Positions 1 to 8,978 of a stretch of 52,419 nucleotides of DNA are shown here, one piece after another; position 1 is the first letter of the stretch, and each line of letters starts with the position of its first letter. Where the stretch lies: NCBI RefSeq assembly GCF_013389365.1, contig NZ_JACADJ010000023.1:1-52419 (forward strand). Direction: 5' to 3'. The notes beneath the pieces are model-generated. The model worked only from the letters and a program-made list of their open reading frames with translations. It did no database searches and was not told the origin of the DNA. The stretch is from Desulfobacter latus (GTDB taxonomy: Bacteria; Desulfobacterota; Desulfobacteria; Desulfobacterales; Desulfobacteraceae). Both the position numbers and the translations under genes were made by a program.

Positions 1-76
1 TAATTATTTCAAATGGTTACTTATAAATATTTGAAATAATTATCTATTTGATTTTATCAATAAAATCAAATAGATA
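1..76. repeat. Two overlapping AT-rich palindromes
   Basis: Bases 1-14 pair perfectly with 29-42 (14-base arms, 14-base loop). Bases 41-56 pair perfectly with 61-76 (16-base arms, TCAA loop). The two hairpins share bases 41-42, so only one can form completely at a time. They lie about 100 bases upstream of the nucleotidyltransferase gene at 181. They could be a terminator for a gene left of the window, an operator, or the edge of a small mobile repeat. There is no clean U-tract that would settle it. Seen directly; role unknown. Confidence 0.6.
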
Positions 77-180
77 ACCTTAAATAGACTTGATCTGAAT
101 CTGGCATTTGTTTTCAAAATTTACACCAAATTTAATAAGTAATTGAATTTATTTAATAAAAAACTATCGAACCGAGGGTC

Positions 181-504
181 ATGATAGAACACTTAAAAAA
201 AAATATATCCAAACAACAAAAAGAAATCATCAAAAGACAGATTAGAGACATCCTGTCCAATGAACAAGAAGTCCAAAAAATTTTGATTTTCGGTTCTTTC
301 ATAAAATCTGATACCCCAAATGACATCGACATAGCCGTATTCCAAAACAGCAAAGGTGGTTATTTGAGTTTATCAATGAAGTACAGAAAACTGTTAAGAA
401 CTTTGATAGCAACTATTCCATTTGATGTAATTCCGATTAATCCTGATGCAGCAGGCGGTTTTTTAGACCATATAAAAGATGGGGATGTCATTTTTGAAAG
501 GTGA
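181..504 (+). CDS. MNT-type nucleotidyltransferase domain protein (antitoxin of an MNT/HEPN module)
   Basis: A 107-residue protein with the minimal nucleotidyltransferase signature: G38-S39 followed by D48-x-D50, and a third acidic residue near D82 in a FDVI strand. Small MNT proteins like this are known partners of HEPN ribonucleases. In characterised MntA/HepT pairs the MNT protein adenylylates and silences the toxin. The start at 181 has a GAGGG-like ribosome site just upstream. The next reading frame starts at 485, inside this gene, and encodes a decayed HEPN protein, which supports the module assignment. With its partner broken, this gene may be an orphan. Family assignment is firm; the antitoxin role is inferred from context. 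Confidence 0.8.
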   Translation: MIEHLKKNISKQQKEIIKRQIRDILSNEQEVQKILIFGSFIKSDTPNDIDIAVFQNSKGGYLSLSMKYRKLLRTLIATIPFDVIPINPDAAGGFLDHIKDGDVIFER

Positions 505-647
505 AACAAAGTTATGGTTGAGATATTCTAAAGAGAATTTTGATTCCGCTAATGTGCTTAAAAAACATGCTTTTTAACCCATGTACTTAAAATGTGCATC
601 AGTCAGTTGAAAAAGCACTAAAAGCGGGAGCAGTGTTCCTATCTTGA
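485..647 (+). pseudogene. Frameshifted remnant of a HEPN-domain toxin
   Basis: An ATG at 485 overlaps the end of the MNT gene and opens a 30-codon frame that stops at 577. The frame one base later continues the same homology: F-N-P-C, then N-V-H-Q-S-V-E-K-A-L-K-A (591-626), which is the typical first conserved helix of HEPN proteins partnered with MNT. A TAA at 588 interrupts it and a stop at 645 ends it. The catalytic R-x4-6-H segment is absent. I read this as a toxin gene killed by a one-base slip in the T-run at 571-575 followed by loss of the 3' part. The homology is recognised by eye only. Confidence 0.65.
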
Positions 648-690
648 AAGACAAAATAACCCTTTTGCCACAGTTGTAAAGGAAATTTTT

Positions 691-939
691 ATGACAACTT
701 TAACAATCGAATTACCACAAACAGTATTTTCAGCTCTTCATGCTGATCCTGACGAATTTATCAGGCAAATGCGTATCGCAGCTGCTATAAAATGGTATGA
801 GCTTGGGAAAATATCACAAAATAAAGGTGCTGAAATAGCAGGAATTTCCAGGGCGGAATTCATTGATGTGTTATCAGTCTCAATGGTTTCTCCATTACAG
901 ATTACACCGGAACAAATAAGAGACTATGATGGAGATTGA
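691..939 (+). CDS. UPF0175 family antitoxin-like protein
   Basis: An 82-residue protein that matches the small UPF0175 family. It begins with a beta-strand (TLTIELP), has a central helix with AAAIKWYELGKIS, then a helix-turn-helix-like KGAEIAGISRAEFIDVL segment. UPF0175 proteins are usually encoded just upstream of DUF3368 PIN-domain toxins and are thought to act as DNA-binding antitoxins. An AAGGA ribosome site precedes the ATG by a suitable distance. The following frame overlaps by 14 bases and is a truncated DUF3368 protein, so the pair is recognisable although the toxin is broken. Confidence 0.8.
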   Translation: MTTLTIELPQTVFSALHADPDEFIRQMRIAAAIKWYELGKISQNKGAEIAGISRAEFIDVLSVSMVSPLQITPEQIRDYDGD

Positions 940-1147
940 CCACTGGGCAGTTGTAGATGATCTTGCTGCTCGCCGTTGTGCAAAAACATTTGGTATTCAA
1001 ACTATCGGAACAGGTGGGCTTTTGATACTTGCAAAGCGAAGAGGAGTTATTAAATCTGTAAAGAGAAGAATTGATCGTTTTCGTGATGCTGGACTTTATT
1101 TGTCTGAGTCTGTAATTCAGCTTCTTCTTTCTGAAGCAGGTAAATAA
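926..1147 (+). pseudogene. 5'-truncated DUF3368 (PIN-like) toxin fragment
   Basis: The 73 residues correspond to only the C-terminal half of a DUF3368 protein. VDDLAARRCAKTFG matches the region around the last PIN acidic residue, and TGGLLILAKRRGVI is the characteristic DUF3368 motif. The N-terminal half with the first catalytic aspartate and the central glutamate is missing. The gene starts with M-M-E-I-D-H-W-A fused directly onto the remnant. The simplest reading is an in-place deletion of roughly half the gene just after the antitoxin. A functional nuclease is unlikely. The family call is solid; the deletion is inferred from usual family length. Confidence 0.7.
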
Positions 1148-1238
1148 ATCCGGTATTGTCAATGCTGACGCACGAACAAACGAACACCTAAAATGTTTAA
1201 AAAAACCGAAAACAACTGATGGTACTGCACTGTAAGGC

Positions 1239-3284
1239 ATGATGCAACAACTCAAACTCATACAAATATTTGTATTCGCCTGTGTGGTCGTGATCTTCCT
1301 CAATCAACTGATTGGTAACGCACATGCTGTAACCCCATCCCAGGTGCTCGTGCTTTACAATGCAGATTGGAAAGCGGATGATCCCCTTACTGATCCTGGG
1401 CAGGATTCCAAAGAGATTGCAGATCATTATATTTTTATGCACACGGACCCCAAAACCGGTGAAAAGCCTTATGTTTTAGGGCTTAGTTGTGCAAATGCAC
1501 CAAAGCACTTAAAAGGCAGTTCTCTCAATGAGCATCATCTCTCTGAAAGGAGCCACGACAATGCCTCCGGCGTTGTCCTTAGAAAAAATGGGAAAATATT
1601 AAAATTTGCCAAAGATGATATGCGTGACAGCCGGTTACTCGAATTCACCCTGCCCCGGAAAAAAGGTGAAAAATGGTTGTTTGACTCCCTGAAGATCCAG
1701 CTTAAAAAGAATCTTAAAAATGCGGTACTGCTGGTAGATAATGGGAAAAGCCGGCATGGCAATCGTGTGCAGGTCCGGACTGATGGACCATGGAATCTTC
1801 GGACCAATGCCCGCAGCTTCCTTACCGGCTCTTTTTCTGCGCATGCAAGCTGCAAGGACGCCTCTGGAAAACTGCATAAATGGGAGGCAAAGTTTACGGA
1901 TTTCCAGGATGTTGAATTCAGTGAAACCGGTCCTGACCGTAAACGTGACGACCGGATGTACCTTTTATATATCGAAGATCAGGTCAAAAAATTCCTGGAG
2001 GCCCCTGAAAACATCAGGGCTGATGGGACACTGCTGAAAGATCACATTCTGTTCATGGTCGTGTGCTATGGACTGCCGAGGACCGTTGTTGCGCCGTATG
2101 GCATTGCCCGCGGGATTACAGACCATATAAACAATTATGGCAGTATCATCAGTCTTGAACAACGGCTTCAGCTTATGTATTACGATCTTGAAGCAATCAT
2201 GGGTTCTAAACCTCAGCCCCAGCGTTTTCGGGGCAAGAGCCCTTTTACTGCATTTTATTTCCGAACACCACAGGCAAAGCCGCTTTTTGGTAAAAAGGCC
2301 AATCCATTTATGCACCCATTGGTCTATCAGAAAAAAGACAGCGCCCTTGATAAGATACAGGCACCTGTTTCGTTTTCTTCAGAAGAACGAAAGCGTTTTA
2401 AAAAAAGGCAATTGTTTTTTGTGATGCGAGTTGATGCCCCGACACCCATGGCGGCGCGTGGGCTCATTGACCGGGCCGTTTACGCTTCAAGATATGGTGG
2501 TCTGGCCATGGGTGAGATGGATGGAATGGTTAACGAGAAAACTGTGGATAGGGTTGGACACTTGGAGTGGACGAGTGCCGGACAATGGCTCTGGGAAAAG
2601 GGAATATATCATCTTTACTACGGCGGTGCAGGCAGAGATCTGTTGGCGTTTCTTCGTTTTTCACCAATGGAGGGCTTTTTTAACCGTGAGCCGGTTTATC
2701 TGCCAGGAGGGATAGCCGGCACGGTTACGTCCCATAACGGCTGGAACAAAAGGGAAATGATAAGAGATATAGCCATGGGAGTCACAGTTACGGCCGGTGT
2801 TGCTAAAGTATACAACGGAGCCCCACACATTCATAACAAAAGTTGGTGGGATGATGAAATTTTTTATCCTTTTTTTTTAAAAGGGTGCACAGTTGGGGAA
2901 GTTCTTCTCATGAATCAGGCCCACCTGGGATGGATCACAACTTTTATAGGAGATCCTTTGTATAGCTGGCCTCTGTCTGGATCTAAAGACACGACTACAC
3001 CTGAATTTGAACAAAATAGGGATGTTCATATAATAACTAAAAAAGGGGCAGACAACGCCCAGGAAGTCTGGCTTAAAGTTAAACTTCATTCATTCTCCGC
3101 ATCGCCTGAAGCCGCCCAGCTTAAGGCCACTTCTTCCAGTGGCAAAGTGGCTTTATGTGAGTCTTTTGAGGGAATACCTTATGTTTTTTTGGGGAACAAG
3201 AAAGAGGTAGTTAACCAGAAATGGCAATTAGAGGTTAAGGATCCTTACGGGAATAAATATATGACATATATCGATTTGCACTGA
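1239..3284 (+). CDS. Secreted TIGR03790-like protein (exosortase-associated family)
   Basis: A 681-residue exported protein. A hydrophobic signal peptide spans residues 5-28, with probable cleavage after A30 (GNAHA). The mature protein opens with TPSQVLVLYNADW and a following KEIADHYI segment, which resembles the TIGR03790 family. That uncharacterised family is restricted to species carrying exosortase systems. A C-terminal region around residues 590-680 is beta-rich. ATG 1239 and ATG 1242 are both possible starts; the AAGG upstream is better spaced for 1242. It is the first gene of the EPS region and is followed 12 bases later by a TPR gene. Biochemical function is unknown; assignment is from the N-terminal pattern and context, without a profile search. 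Confidence 0.6.
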   Translation: MMQQLKLIQIFVFACVVVIFLNQLIGNAHAVTPSQVLVLYNADWKADDPLTDPGQDSKEIADHYIFMHTDPKTGEKPYVLGLSCANAPKHLKGSSLNEHHLSERSHDNASGVVLRKNGKILKFAKDDMRDSRLLEFTLPRKKGEKWLFDSLKIQLKKNLKNAVLLVDNGKSRHGNRVQVRTDGPWNLRTNARSFLTGSFSAHASCKDASGKLHKWEAKFTDFQDVEFSETGPDRKRDDRMYLLYIEDQVKKFLEAPENIRADGTLLKDHILFMVVCYGLPRTVVAPYGIARGITDHINNYGSIISLEQRLQLMYYDLEAIMGSKPQPQRFRGKSPFTAFYFRTPQAKPLFGKKANPFMHPLVYQKKDSALDKIQAPVSFSSEERKRFKKRQLFFVMRVDAPTPMAARGLIDRAVYASRYGGLAMGEMDGMVNEKTVDRVGHLEWTSAGQWLWEKGIYHLYYGGAGRDLLAFLRFSPMEGFFNREPVYLPGGIAGTVTSHNGWNKREMIRDIAMGVTVTAGVAKVYNGAPHIHNKSWWDDEIFYPFFLKGCTVGEVLLMNQAHLGWITTFIGDPLYSWPLSGSKDTTTPEFEQNRDVHIITKKGADNAQEVWLKVKLHSFSASPEAAQLKATSSSGKVALCESFEGIPYVFLGNKKEVVNQKWQLEVKDPYGNKYMTYIDLH

Positions 3285-3296
3285 AGGGTTCCTTTT

Positions 3297-3938
3297 ATGG
3301 ACGAATTGTGTTTTTGGAAAATGAAGTACATACAGAAACTGATATTTTTAAACATAGTTTTGCTGATTGTTTCTATCATAGTTAATGTGTCTGAAACAAA
3401 GGCCTTAACTGTTGATCAAAAGGTACAAACTCTATTATCTAAAGTAGATTATTTAATCAAGAATAAAGGTAATAACCAAATGGCTCTGAATTTGGCTCTG
3501 AATTTATGCAATGAAGCTATAAATTTGAAGCCAAATAATTTGGCAGGTTATTATTCCCGAGGTGTTGTTTTGGGTCGTATGGAAAATTATATAGGCGCTA
3601 TTAAGAATTTTTCTTTGGTGATTCAAAAAAATGAAAAAAATAAAAAATCGAAGTTCCCTGCAGCAAGAAAATTTAGAGCGGATTGTTTTCTTGGATTAGG
3701 AATTTATAAACGCGCAGTTAAGGACTATTTAATTATACTAAAAAGAAGTCCAAAAAGCGGAAAGATATGGTGCTACTTAGCCGAGACTTACGCAGTAATG
3801 GGTGAAAAGAACGCTGCATTGAGTGCTATAAAAAATGGTTGTAAAACTGGATCCCATTGGTGTGAAAAAATGAAAATTTTACAGAAAAAAATATTGCTTG
3901 GTAAAAAAATTGTCCCTCATAAACCTCTTTCAAATTAA
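3297..3938 (+). CDS. Exported small TPR-repeat protein
   Basis: A 213-residue protein with an N-terminal hydrophobic segment (about residues 13-30) and three to four degenerate TPR units after residue 60, each with the Y/A/Y-type helix pairs (LAGYYSRGVVLGRMENYIGA, then a KFRADCFLGLGIYKRAVKDY unit). It ends with a distinctive GSHWCEKMKILQKKILLGKK tail. A 12-base tandem duplication at 3482-3505 repeats the residues A-L-N-L. A disrupted paralogue with the same tail lies at 13136-13901. GAAGGG upstream suits the ATG at 3297; an alternative start is 3321. It probably has a scaffolding role in EPS assembly. Confidence 0.7.
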   Translation: MDELCFWKMKYIQKLIFLNIVLLIVSIIVNVSETKALTVDQKVQTLLSKVDYLIKNKGNNQMALNLALNLCNEAINLKPNNLAGYYSRGVVLGRMENYIGAIKNFSLVIQKNEKNKKSKFPAARKFRADCFLGLGIYKRAVKDYLIILKRSPKSGKIWCYLAETYAVMGEKNAALSAIKNGCKTGSHWCEKMKILQKKILLGKKIVPHKPLSN

Positions 3939-3959
3939 AAATATATCATTTTTACATTC

Positions 3960-5507
3960 ATGAGCGCCCGAGTCCATATACGAAATCTGGCTTTCAATTG
4001 GGGAGGCCATGTTGCGACCCTTTTGGTGATGTTTTTCCTATCACCATATATAGTAGGTAAGCTGGATGCAGCAACATATGGCATCTGGAGTTTGCTTAAT
4101 GTATTAACTGGATATATGGGAATATTCGACCTTGGTGTTCGGGCCAGTGTCGGCAGACATGTGGCTCTTTATTTAGGGAAAGGAGATCATCAGGGGGTTG
4201 ACGAAACAATCAGGGCTGGATTTGGTTTTTTTACCCTGATTGGTGGATTGATTTTATTATCTGGAATTATTCTAGGGTGGATTTTCCCGCTTATCTTCAA
4301 AGGAGTCGGGGGGGGGAATTATGCTGTCGTCCGCCTACTTCTTCCAATTCTGTCGGTTAATATTTGGATTTCCATTATTTCTTCAATTTATTCCAGCGTA
4401 CTTGCCGCCCATGACCGGTTTGATATTGCCCGAATCGTAGACTTATTTGTCTTAATAGTGCGAACGATTTTGACTGTCTGGGTGTTAGAGGTGGGTTGGG
4501 GGCTTTGGGGTTTAACAATAGCAATTCTTGTAGGGAATATATTTGCCCTAATTGGTAATAAAATATTTGCAACACGTGTTTATGATGGTCTTAAAACCTT
4601 TCCATTACTTTATTCAAAAAAGCGGTTTAGCGAGCTTATAGGTTATGGCGTTCCAGCTTTTATTTCAAATGCGTCGGTAAAAATAATCGGCCAAAGTGAT
4701 TTGGTTATTATTGGAATACTTTTAAGCGTCTCTGATGTCAGAGAGTACAACGTAGGAGCGATGTTGATATACTATTCAACCACTTTTATTGTGATTATTG
4801 GCCGTACTTTTTTTCCCGAAATGCAAAGAACAGTCGCAAAGGGGAAATTAGGTGAAGCCAAACATATTTTTTATCGTCAATTGCAAACAAGTTTATGTTT
4901 TGGGATTCTAATGTTTGTTGGATTTGCCTTTTTTTCGAAATCATTTATTCATTTATGGATGTTTCAGGAAGGGTTCGGCCTTGAATCTGTGGCCTCTGCA
5001 GCCAAGATTATGACGATACTTTCTATATCAAAGATTATTACATTATACATTGCCCCATGTAAATTTGCGCTCGCCTCATCTGGCCAAGTCAATTACTATG
5101 CCAAAATTACCCTTATGGAAGCTGTAATCAACCTCATTTTTTCGATATTTTTCGTTACCGTATTACACTCAGGAATCGTTGGAGTTGCTTTTGGCACCTT
5201 ATTATCAAGATTATGCGTTTCTATTATAATACCTAAATATTTGTTAAAAGAATGGAAAATTAACTTTGTCTCGTATGCTAAAAAGGCTTTGATACCTGGA
5301 ATTATAAGTATTGGACTGTTCTCAATAACATGTTATTTATTGCAAACACTTTGGTTCCCTTCGACTTGGATGATTTTTATTGTACATATAATATTGGCAT
5401 GCACAATGTGGTTCATTATCGCCAGTTATCTGTTGATCCCAGTGGAAATTATAGTGAAAGCAAAAACTTTTTTTAAAAAACGTTTTTTATTTAAAGTACG
5501 ATCTTGA
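3960..5507 (+). CDS. Wzx-type oligosaccharide flippase (MATE/MOP superfamily)
   Basis: A 515-residue polytopic protein with about a dozen to fourteen hydrophobic segments spread over the whole length and a basic C-terminal tail. The N-terminus (NLAFNWGGHVATLLVMFFLS followed by Y-I-V-G-K-L-D-A-A-T-Y-G-I-W-S-L) is typical of polysaccharide_synt / Wzx flippases, which move undecaprenyl-linked repeat units across the inner membrane. It lies among glycosyltransferases and upstream of an O-antigen-ligase-like gene, so a Wzx role in a Wzx/Wzy pathway fits. No clear Shine-Dalgarno sequence is visible before ATG 3960, and translation may depend on the preceding gene 21 bases upstream. Confidence 0.85.
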   Translation: MSARVHIRNLAFNWGGHVATLLVMFFLSPYIVGKLDAATYGIWSLLNVLTGYMGIFDLGVRASVGRHVALYLGKGDHQGVDETIRAGFGFFTLIGGLILLSGIILGWIFPLIFKGVGGGNYAVVRLLLPILSVNIWISIISSIYSSVLAAHDRFDIARIVDLFVLIVRTILTVWVLEVGWGLWGLTIAILVGNIFALIGNKIFATRVYDGLKTFPLLYSKKRFSELIGYGVPAFISNASVKIIGQSDLVIIGILLSVSDVREYNVGAMLIYYSTTFIVIIGRTFFPEMQRTVAKGKLGEAKHIFYRQLQTSLCFGILMFVGFAFFSKSFIHLWMFQEGFGLESVASAAKIMTILSISKIITLYIAPCKFALASSGQVNYYAKITLMEAVINLIFSIFFVTVLHSGIVGVAFGTLLSRLCVSIIIPKYLLKEWKINFVSYAKKALIPGIISIGLFSITCYLLQTLWFPSTWMIFIVHIILACTMWFIIASYLLIPVEIIVKAKTFFKKRFLFKVRS

Positions 5508-5573
5508 ATAATATTTTTCTAAATTATTTCAAAACAACTTCTATCAGATAAAAACAGACAATATGGAGGCTTG

Positions 5574-6806
5574 ATGAACTCAAATGTTCAGCATCCACTA
5601 GCAGAACATCAGAATGATTGCACCGGCTGTTCTTCCTGCGCTGCCACTTGTCCCAAGCAGTGTATCCATATGATCCCGGACCAAGAGGGGTTTCTTAATC
5701 CCCAGATTCAGATAGATGAATGCATAGATTGCGGTTTATGTCTTAAAGTCTGTCCTGTTGCAGAGAATAATGTTGACAATCTTCTGGAGAAGGAAAATCT
5801 GTCTGTATTCGCCGCGTGGCATAAAGATGAGAGCATTCGAAAACAAAGTTCTTCCGGTGGTGTTTTTACCGCCCTTGCAGAATCTATCCTTGATAAGAAG
5901 GGAATTGTTGTTGGGGCGGCTTTCGATGATAATCTATCTCTTAAACATATTTTTGTAGATTCTCAGGAAGATTTATATCGTCTTCGAGGATCAAAATATG
6001 TTCAGAGTGAAATTTCTCCTGATCTTTATCCAACAATTTTAGACCGGTTGAATGAGGGACGAAGAGTACTCTTTTCCGGGACTCCCTGCCAGATCGCCGG
6101 GCTTAGGAGTTTTTTGGGCGAACCAAAAGCCGGTCTGATTTGTTGTGATTTGGTTTGTCATGGTGTTCCTTCACCTATCCTGTTGACTAGATATAAAGCG
6201 TATCGTGAGTCCACAGGTGATCGGCTCACAGACATATCATTTCGTGACAAATCTTATGGGTGGAAGCTGCCCAGTGTGAGGTTGTATCAGGGTGGCGGCA
6301 AGACCGTTGGCCTGTACAGTTATTTTGAAGATCCCTATACAGTCTCATTTTTCCGGAATTTTTCACTTCGGCCATCCTGCTACAATTGCCGATTCACCAC
6401 TACACAGCGGGTTGGTGATCTTACGTTGGCAGATTTCTGGGGCGTCCATCGCAAATATCCAGAGTATGATACGGATGATAAAGGAACCTCCCTGATTCTG
6501 GTGAATACCGCGGCAGGACAAACTTCGTTAGAAAGTTGTCACGATCATCTTTTCCTTGGAACAGCAGATATAGAAACGGCCATGGGGCGTAATCCAAATT
6601 TGTATAACCCCAGCTCCCGGCCACCAAAACGAAATCATTTTTACCGCGATCTTGAGATACTGACTTTTCCGGCTTTAATCAGGAAATATAAGCTTCGTGC
6701 ACCGACACGAAAGGAAAAAATGTTTACAGAGGCTAAACGAAAAGTTAAAAGATTTTTGCGAAGGATTTTACAGAATCTTAATTTCAAAGAGAGAGGATTT
6801 TCATGA
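5574..6806 (+). CDS. Two-[4Fe-4S] ferredoxin / F420-hydrogenase beta-subunit family protein
   Basis: A 410-residue cytoplasmic protein. Its N-terminus carries two [4Fe-4S] clusters: C16-x2-C19-x2-C22-x3-C26-P and C50-x2-C53-x2-C56-x3-C60-P. This is followed by the coenzyme F420 hydrogenase/dehydrogenase beta-subunit N- and C-terminal domains (QSSSGGVFTALAE, FSGTPCQIAGLR, CDLVCHGVPSP, LADFWG). In EPS loci this family is repeatedly found next to polysaccharide pyruvyl transferases, as it is here, probably supplying a redox step in sugar or pyruvyl modification. GGAGG at 5565-5569 supports ATG 5574 rather than the in-frame TTG at 5571. It overlaps the next gene by ATGA. Confidence 0.88.
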   Translation: MNSNVQHPLAEHQNDCTGCSSCAATCPKQCIHMIPDQEGFLNPQIQIDECIDCGLCLKVCPVAENNVDNLLEKENLSVFAAWHKDESIRKQSSSGGVFTALAESILDKKGIVVGAAFDDNLSLKHIFVDSQEDLYRLRGSKYVQSEISPDLYPTILDRLNEGRRVLFSGTPCQIAGLRSFLGEPKAGLICCDLVCHGVPSPILLTRYKAYRESTGDRLTDISFRDKSYGWKLPSVRLYQGGGKTVGLYSYFEDPYTVSFFRNFSLRPSCYNCRFTTTQRVGDLTLADFWGVHRKYPEYDTDDKGTSLILVNTAAGQTSLESCHDHLFLGTADIETAMGRNPNLYNPSSRPPKRNHFYRDLEILTFPALIRKYKLRAPTRKEKMFTEAKRKVKRFLRRILQNLNFKERGFS

Positions 6807-7936
6807 AAATCGGTATTGTAACCTTCCAAGCCTCACCCAATTACGGGGCTGTGCTGCAGGCCTTTGCCCTACAGACTTATTTGAAAAGTCTCGGACATCA
6901 ACCCTTTTTTATCCGTTGGAACCGCTATGAGAATGAACCGTCTCAAAATGGACCGTCTCAAACTGTTAGAAAAAGATCTATCTCTATCCCTTATCATTTA
7001 AGAAAGCCTGTTCAAAAAATTTATGGAAGGGTTTTAAGAAGGACGTTCAAGGCATTTACGGATCAATATCTAATAAGCAGTAAAGAAGAATATCCGACGG
7101 CCGATTCTTTATTTGCCAATCCACCTCAAGCCGAGGCGTATATTTGCGGAAGCGATCAAATCTGGAATCCACGTTATGTTTCTAACTTGAGTCAGCCAAT
7201 TGCCTGGCTGTGCTTTGGACAAGAACAGCGTAAAATCTCTTATGCTGGCAGTTTCGGCAGAACCCATGTCCCTGAATCATTAATCCAAAAGTGGAAGGAG
7301 TATGCCAGTGGGCTATATGCTGTAAGCGTGCGTGAAGAGAATGGGATTGAGATAATGAGTAATTTGGGGCGTCAAGACGCACAGTGGGTTCCCGATCCAA
7401 CGCTTCTCTTGCAGCCGGACGGGTATGATCCTTTTGTCACTAATTTGACGCGCAGAAATGACCGCTATTTGTTTTCATATATTATTAAAGCAGGTAATGA
7501 TAATAGTGTATTGTATGATCAATGCAGAAAGGCAATACGTAAAATACGAGGATTGGATATCTGGGAGTGCGCTCCCAATTATACCCCATTTCGATCACTG
7601 TTAGTGGGACGGATTCCAACGCCGAATGAGTGGGTAAACAAGCTGTATCATGCTGATTTTGTCATTACGAATTCATTCCATGGGGTAATGCTCAGTCTTT
7701 TGTTTCATCGGCCCTTCATTGTTGTTCTTCGTGGCGAGGGGGGAGAAGGATTGAATAGCAGGATAAAATCTATTTTAAATGTTGCGGGATTGTTGGATCG
7801 AGCGATAAGTGATTTTGACGCAGAACAGATTGACGTCCTCTGTGATAATGATGTTGATTGGCAACGGGTGGATAACCGGTTGGCTATATTCCGTGAGAAA
7901 GGACAGCGTTTCCTTCAAACAGCCCTTAGCTATTGA
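6803..7936 (+). CDS. Polysaccharide pyruvyl transferase family protein (CsaB/WcaK-like)
   Basis: A 377-residue protein with the PF04230 hallmarks. The N-terminus reads KIGIVTFQASPNYGAVLQAF, an acceptor-site region has YICGSDQIWNP (about residues 112-122), and near residue 290 is TNSFHGVMLSLLFHRPFI. The family transfers pyruvate from phosphoenolpyruvate to sugar hydroxyls as a ketal, adding negative charge to surface polysaccharides. It is translationally coupled to the preceding Fe-S protein through an ATGA overlap and has a GAGAGGA ribosome site five bases upstream of its ATG. The actual acceptor sugar cannot be read from sequence. Confidence 0.9.
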   Translation: MKIGIVTFQASPNYGAVLQAFALQTYLKSLGHQPFFIRWNRYENEPSQNGPSQTVRKRSISIPYHLRKPVQKIYGRVLRRTFKAFTDQYLISSKEEYPTADSLFANPPQAEAYICGSDQIWNPRYVSNLSQPIAWLCFGQEQRKISYAGSFGRTHVPESLIQKWKEYASGLYAVSVREENGIEIMSNLGRQDAQWVPDPTLLLQPDGYDPFVTNLTRRNDRYLFSYIIKAGNDNSVLYDQCRKAIRKIRGLDIWECAPNYTPFRSLLVGRIPTPNEWVNKLYHADFVITNSFHGVMLSLLFHRPFIVVLRGEGGEGLNSRIKSILNVAGLLDRAISDFDAEQIDVLCDNDVDWQRVDNRLAIFREKGQRFLQTALSY

Positions 7937-7978
7937 ACACAAAACTGCAGCTAAGATAAAAAGAGAGAATTATTCGCC

Positions 7979-8965
7979 ATGAGCCAAGAATCGTTAGTTA
8001 GTGTTATTATTCCGACATACAATAGAGAACATTGCATTAAAAGAGCTATTTATAGCGTCTTAAACCAAAACTATAAAAATACAGAAATTATTGTTATAGA
8101 TGATTGTTCTCAAGACAAAACTGAACAACGTGTTTTTGAATGTACCAAGGAATGTAATAATATAGTCTACTATCGTAATGTCAAAAATGAAGGATGTGCC
8201 ATTTCAAGAAATATCGGGGTGGAGCTATCCAATGGTGAATATATCGCATTCCTGGACGATGACGATGAATATTATCCTGAAAAATTATCCAGCCATATTA
8301 ATGTGTTAAATGATTACAAATCCAATAATATGGATTATGATGTTCTTATTAGTGGTGTTTCATCTTATTGGATTGAAAGTAAACAAAAAAAAGGCCTTGA
8401 TCATCGTTTCGCCCACTATGCCAAACTGTATGCTTTGTTTAAGGGAAAATGTAAACAAATCCAGCACGTTGATCCTAATTCCGTTCAACACAATCTAAAG
8501 GTTGGACCAAACGATGATCAAGGCCAAAAAAAAGATTGGATCGATATAGAATTTTTCCCACATAGATTATTTGCAAGTTGCAATACTTTGATAAAAAGCT
8601 CTGTTTTTGGGAAGGTTTCGTTCAGATGTGATTTTATGGAGTGGAGAGATCTAGCATTTCAAATTTATCAAGCAGGATTTAAGGTATTATTGACTAATAA
8701 ATCGTATGTTAAGGAAAACTCACTGCCAGTTTCCCAATCCAAAAAATATGAAGCTATGCTTTTACAGGCACTTGAAAATGCTCAGCTCTATTCGGTTTTG
8801 ACAGGAGATAACAAAAAAGCAATTTTTAAAAAATATTTAGCTAACTGTTTTAAAAGTTATGCTAATTACAAACTTAAGCAATCATGTTTTAAGAGTGCCC
8901 TTCAAAATTATATCCAATCATTTCAAGTCGATAAAAATGTCAAAAATCTAATACCATTTTTATAA
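7979..8965 (+). CDS. Glycosyltransferase family 2
   Basis: A 328-residue protein with a GT-A fold. It starts with VSVIIPTYNRE, followed by the ALxSVLxQxY-type helix (SVLNQNYKNTEIIVIDDCSQ), and the metal-binding acidic cluster FLDDDDE lies around residues 92-98. The nucleotide-sugar donor is unknown. After about residue 230 there is a lysine-rich helical tail ending in ...KNLIPFL. It is probably an inner-leaflet enzyme adding one sugar to the growing lipid-linked EPS repeat. An AGAGAG element precedes the ATG. The coding is AT-rich compared with the two preceding genes. Confidence 0.9.
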   Translation: MSQESLVSVIIPTYNREHCIKRAIYSVLNQNYKNTEIIVIDDCSQDKTEQRVFECTKECNNIVYYRNVKNEGCAISRNIGVELSNGEYIAFLDDDDEYYPEKLSSHINVLNDYKSNNMDYDVLISGVSSYWIESKQKKGLDHRFAHYAKLYALFKGKCKQIQHVDPNSVQHNLKVGPNDDQGQKKDWIDIEFFPHRLFASCNTLIKSSVFGKVSFRCDFMEWRDLAFQIYQAGFKVLLTNKSYVKENSLPVSQSKKYEAMLLQALENAQLYSVLTGDNKKAIFKKYLANCFKSYANYKLKQSCFKSALQNYIQSFQVDKNVKNLIPFL

Positions 8966-8978
8966 AAAAGAAGAAAAA

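Noticed and set aside
902-1303. 133-codon - strand open frame
   Set aside because: Antisense to the DUF3368 remnant and to the start of the TIGR03790-like gene, with unstructured composition.
3482-3505. 12-base tandem duplication in the TPR gene, considered as a phase-variable repeat
   Set aside because: Only two units, in-frame, multiple of three; a change in number would not switch the gene off.
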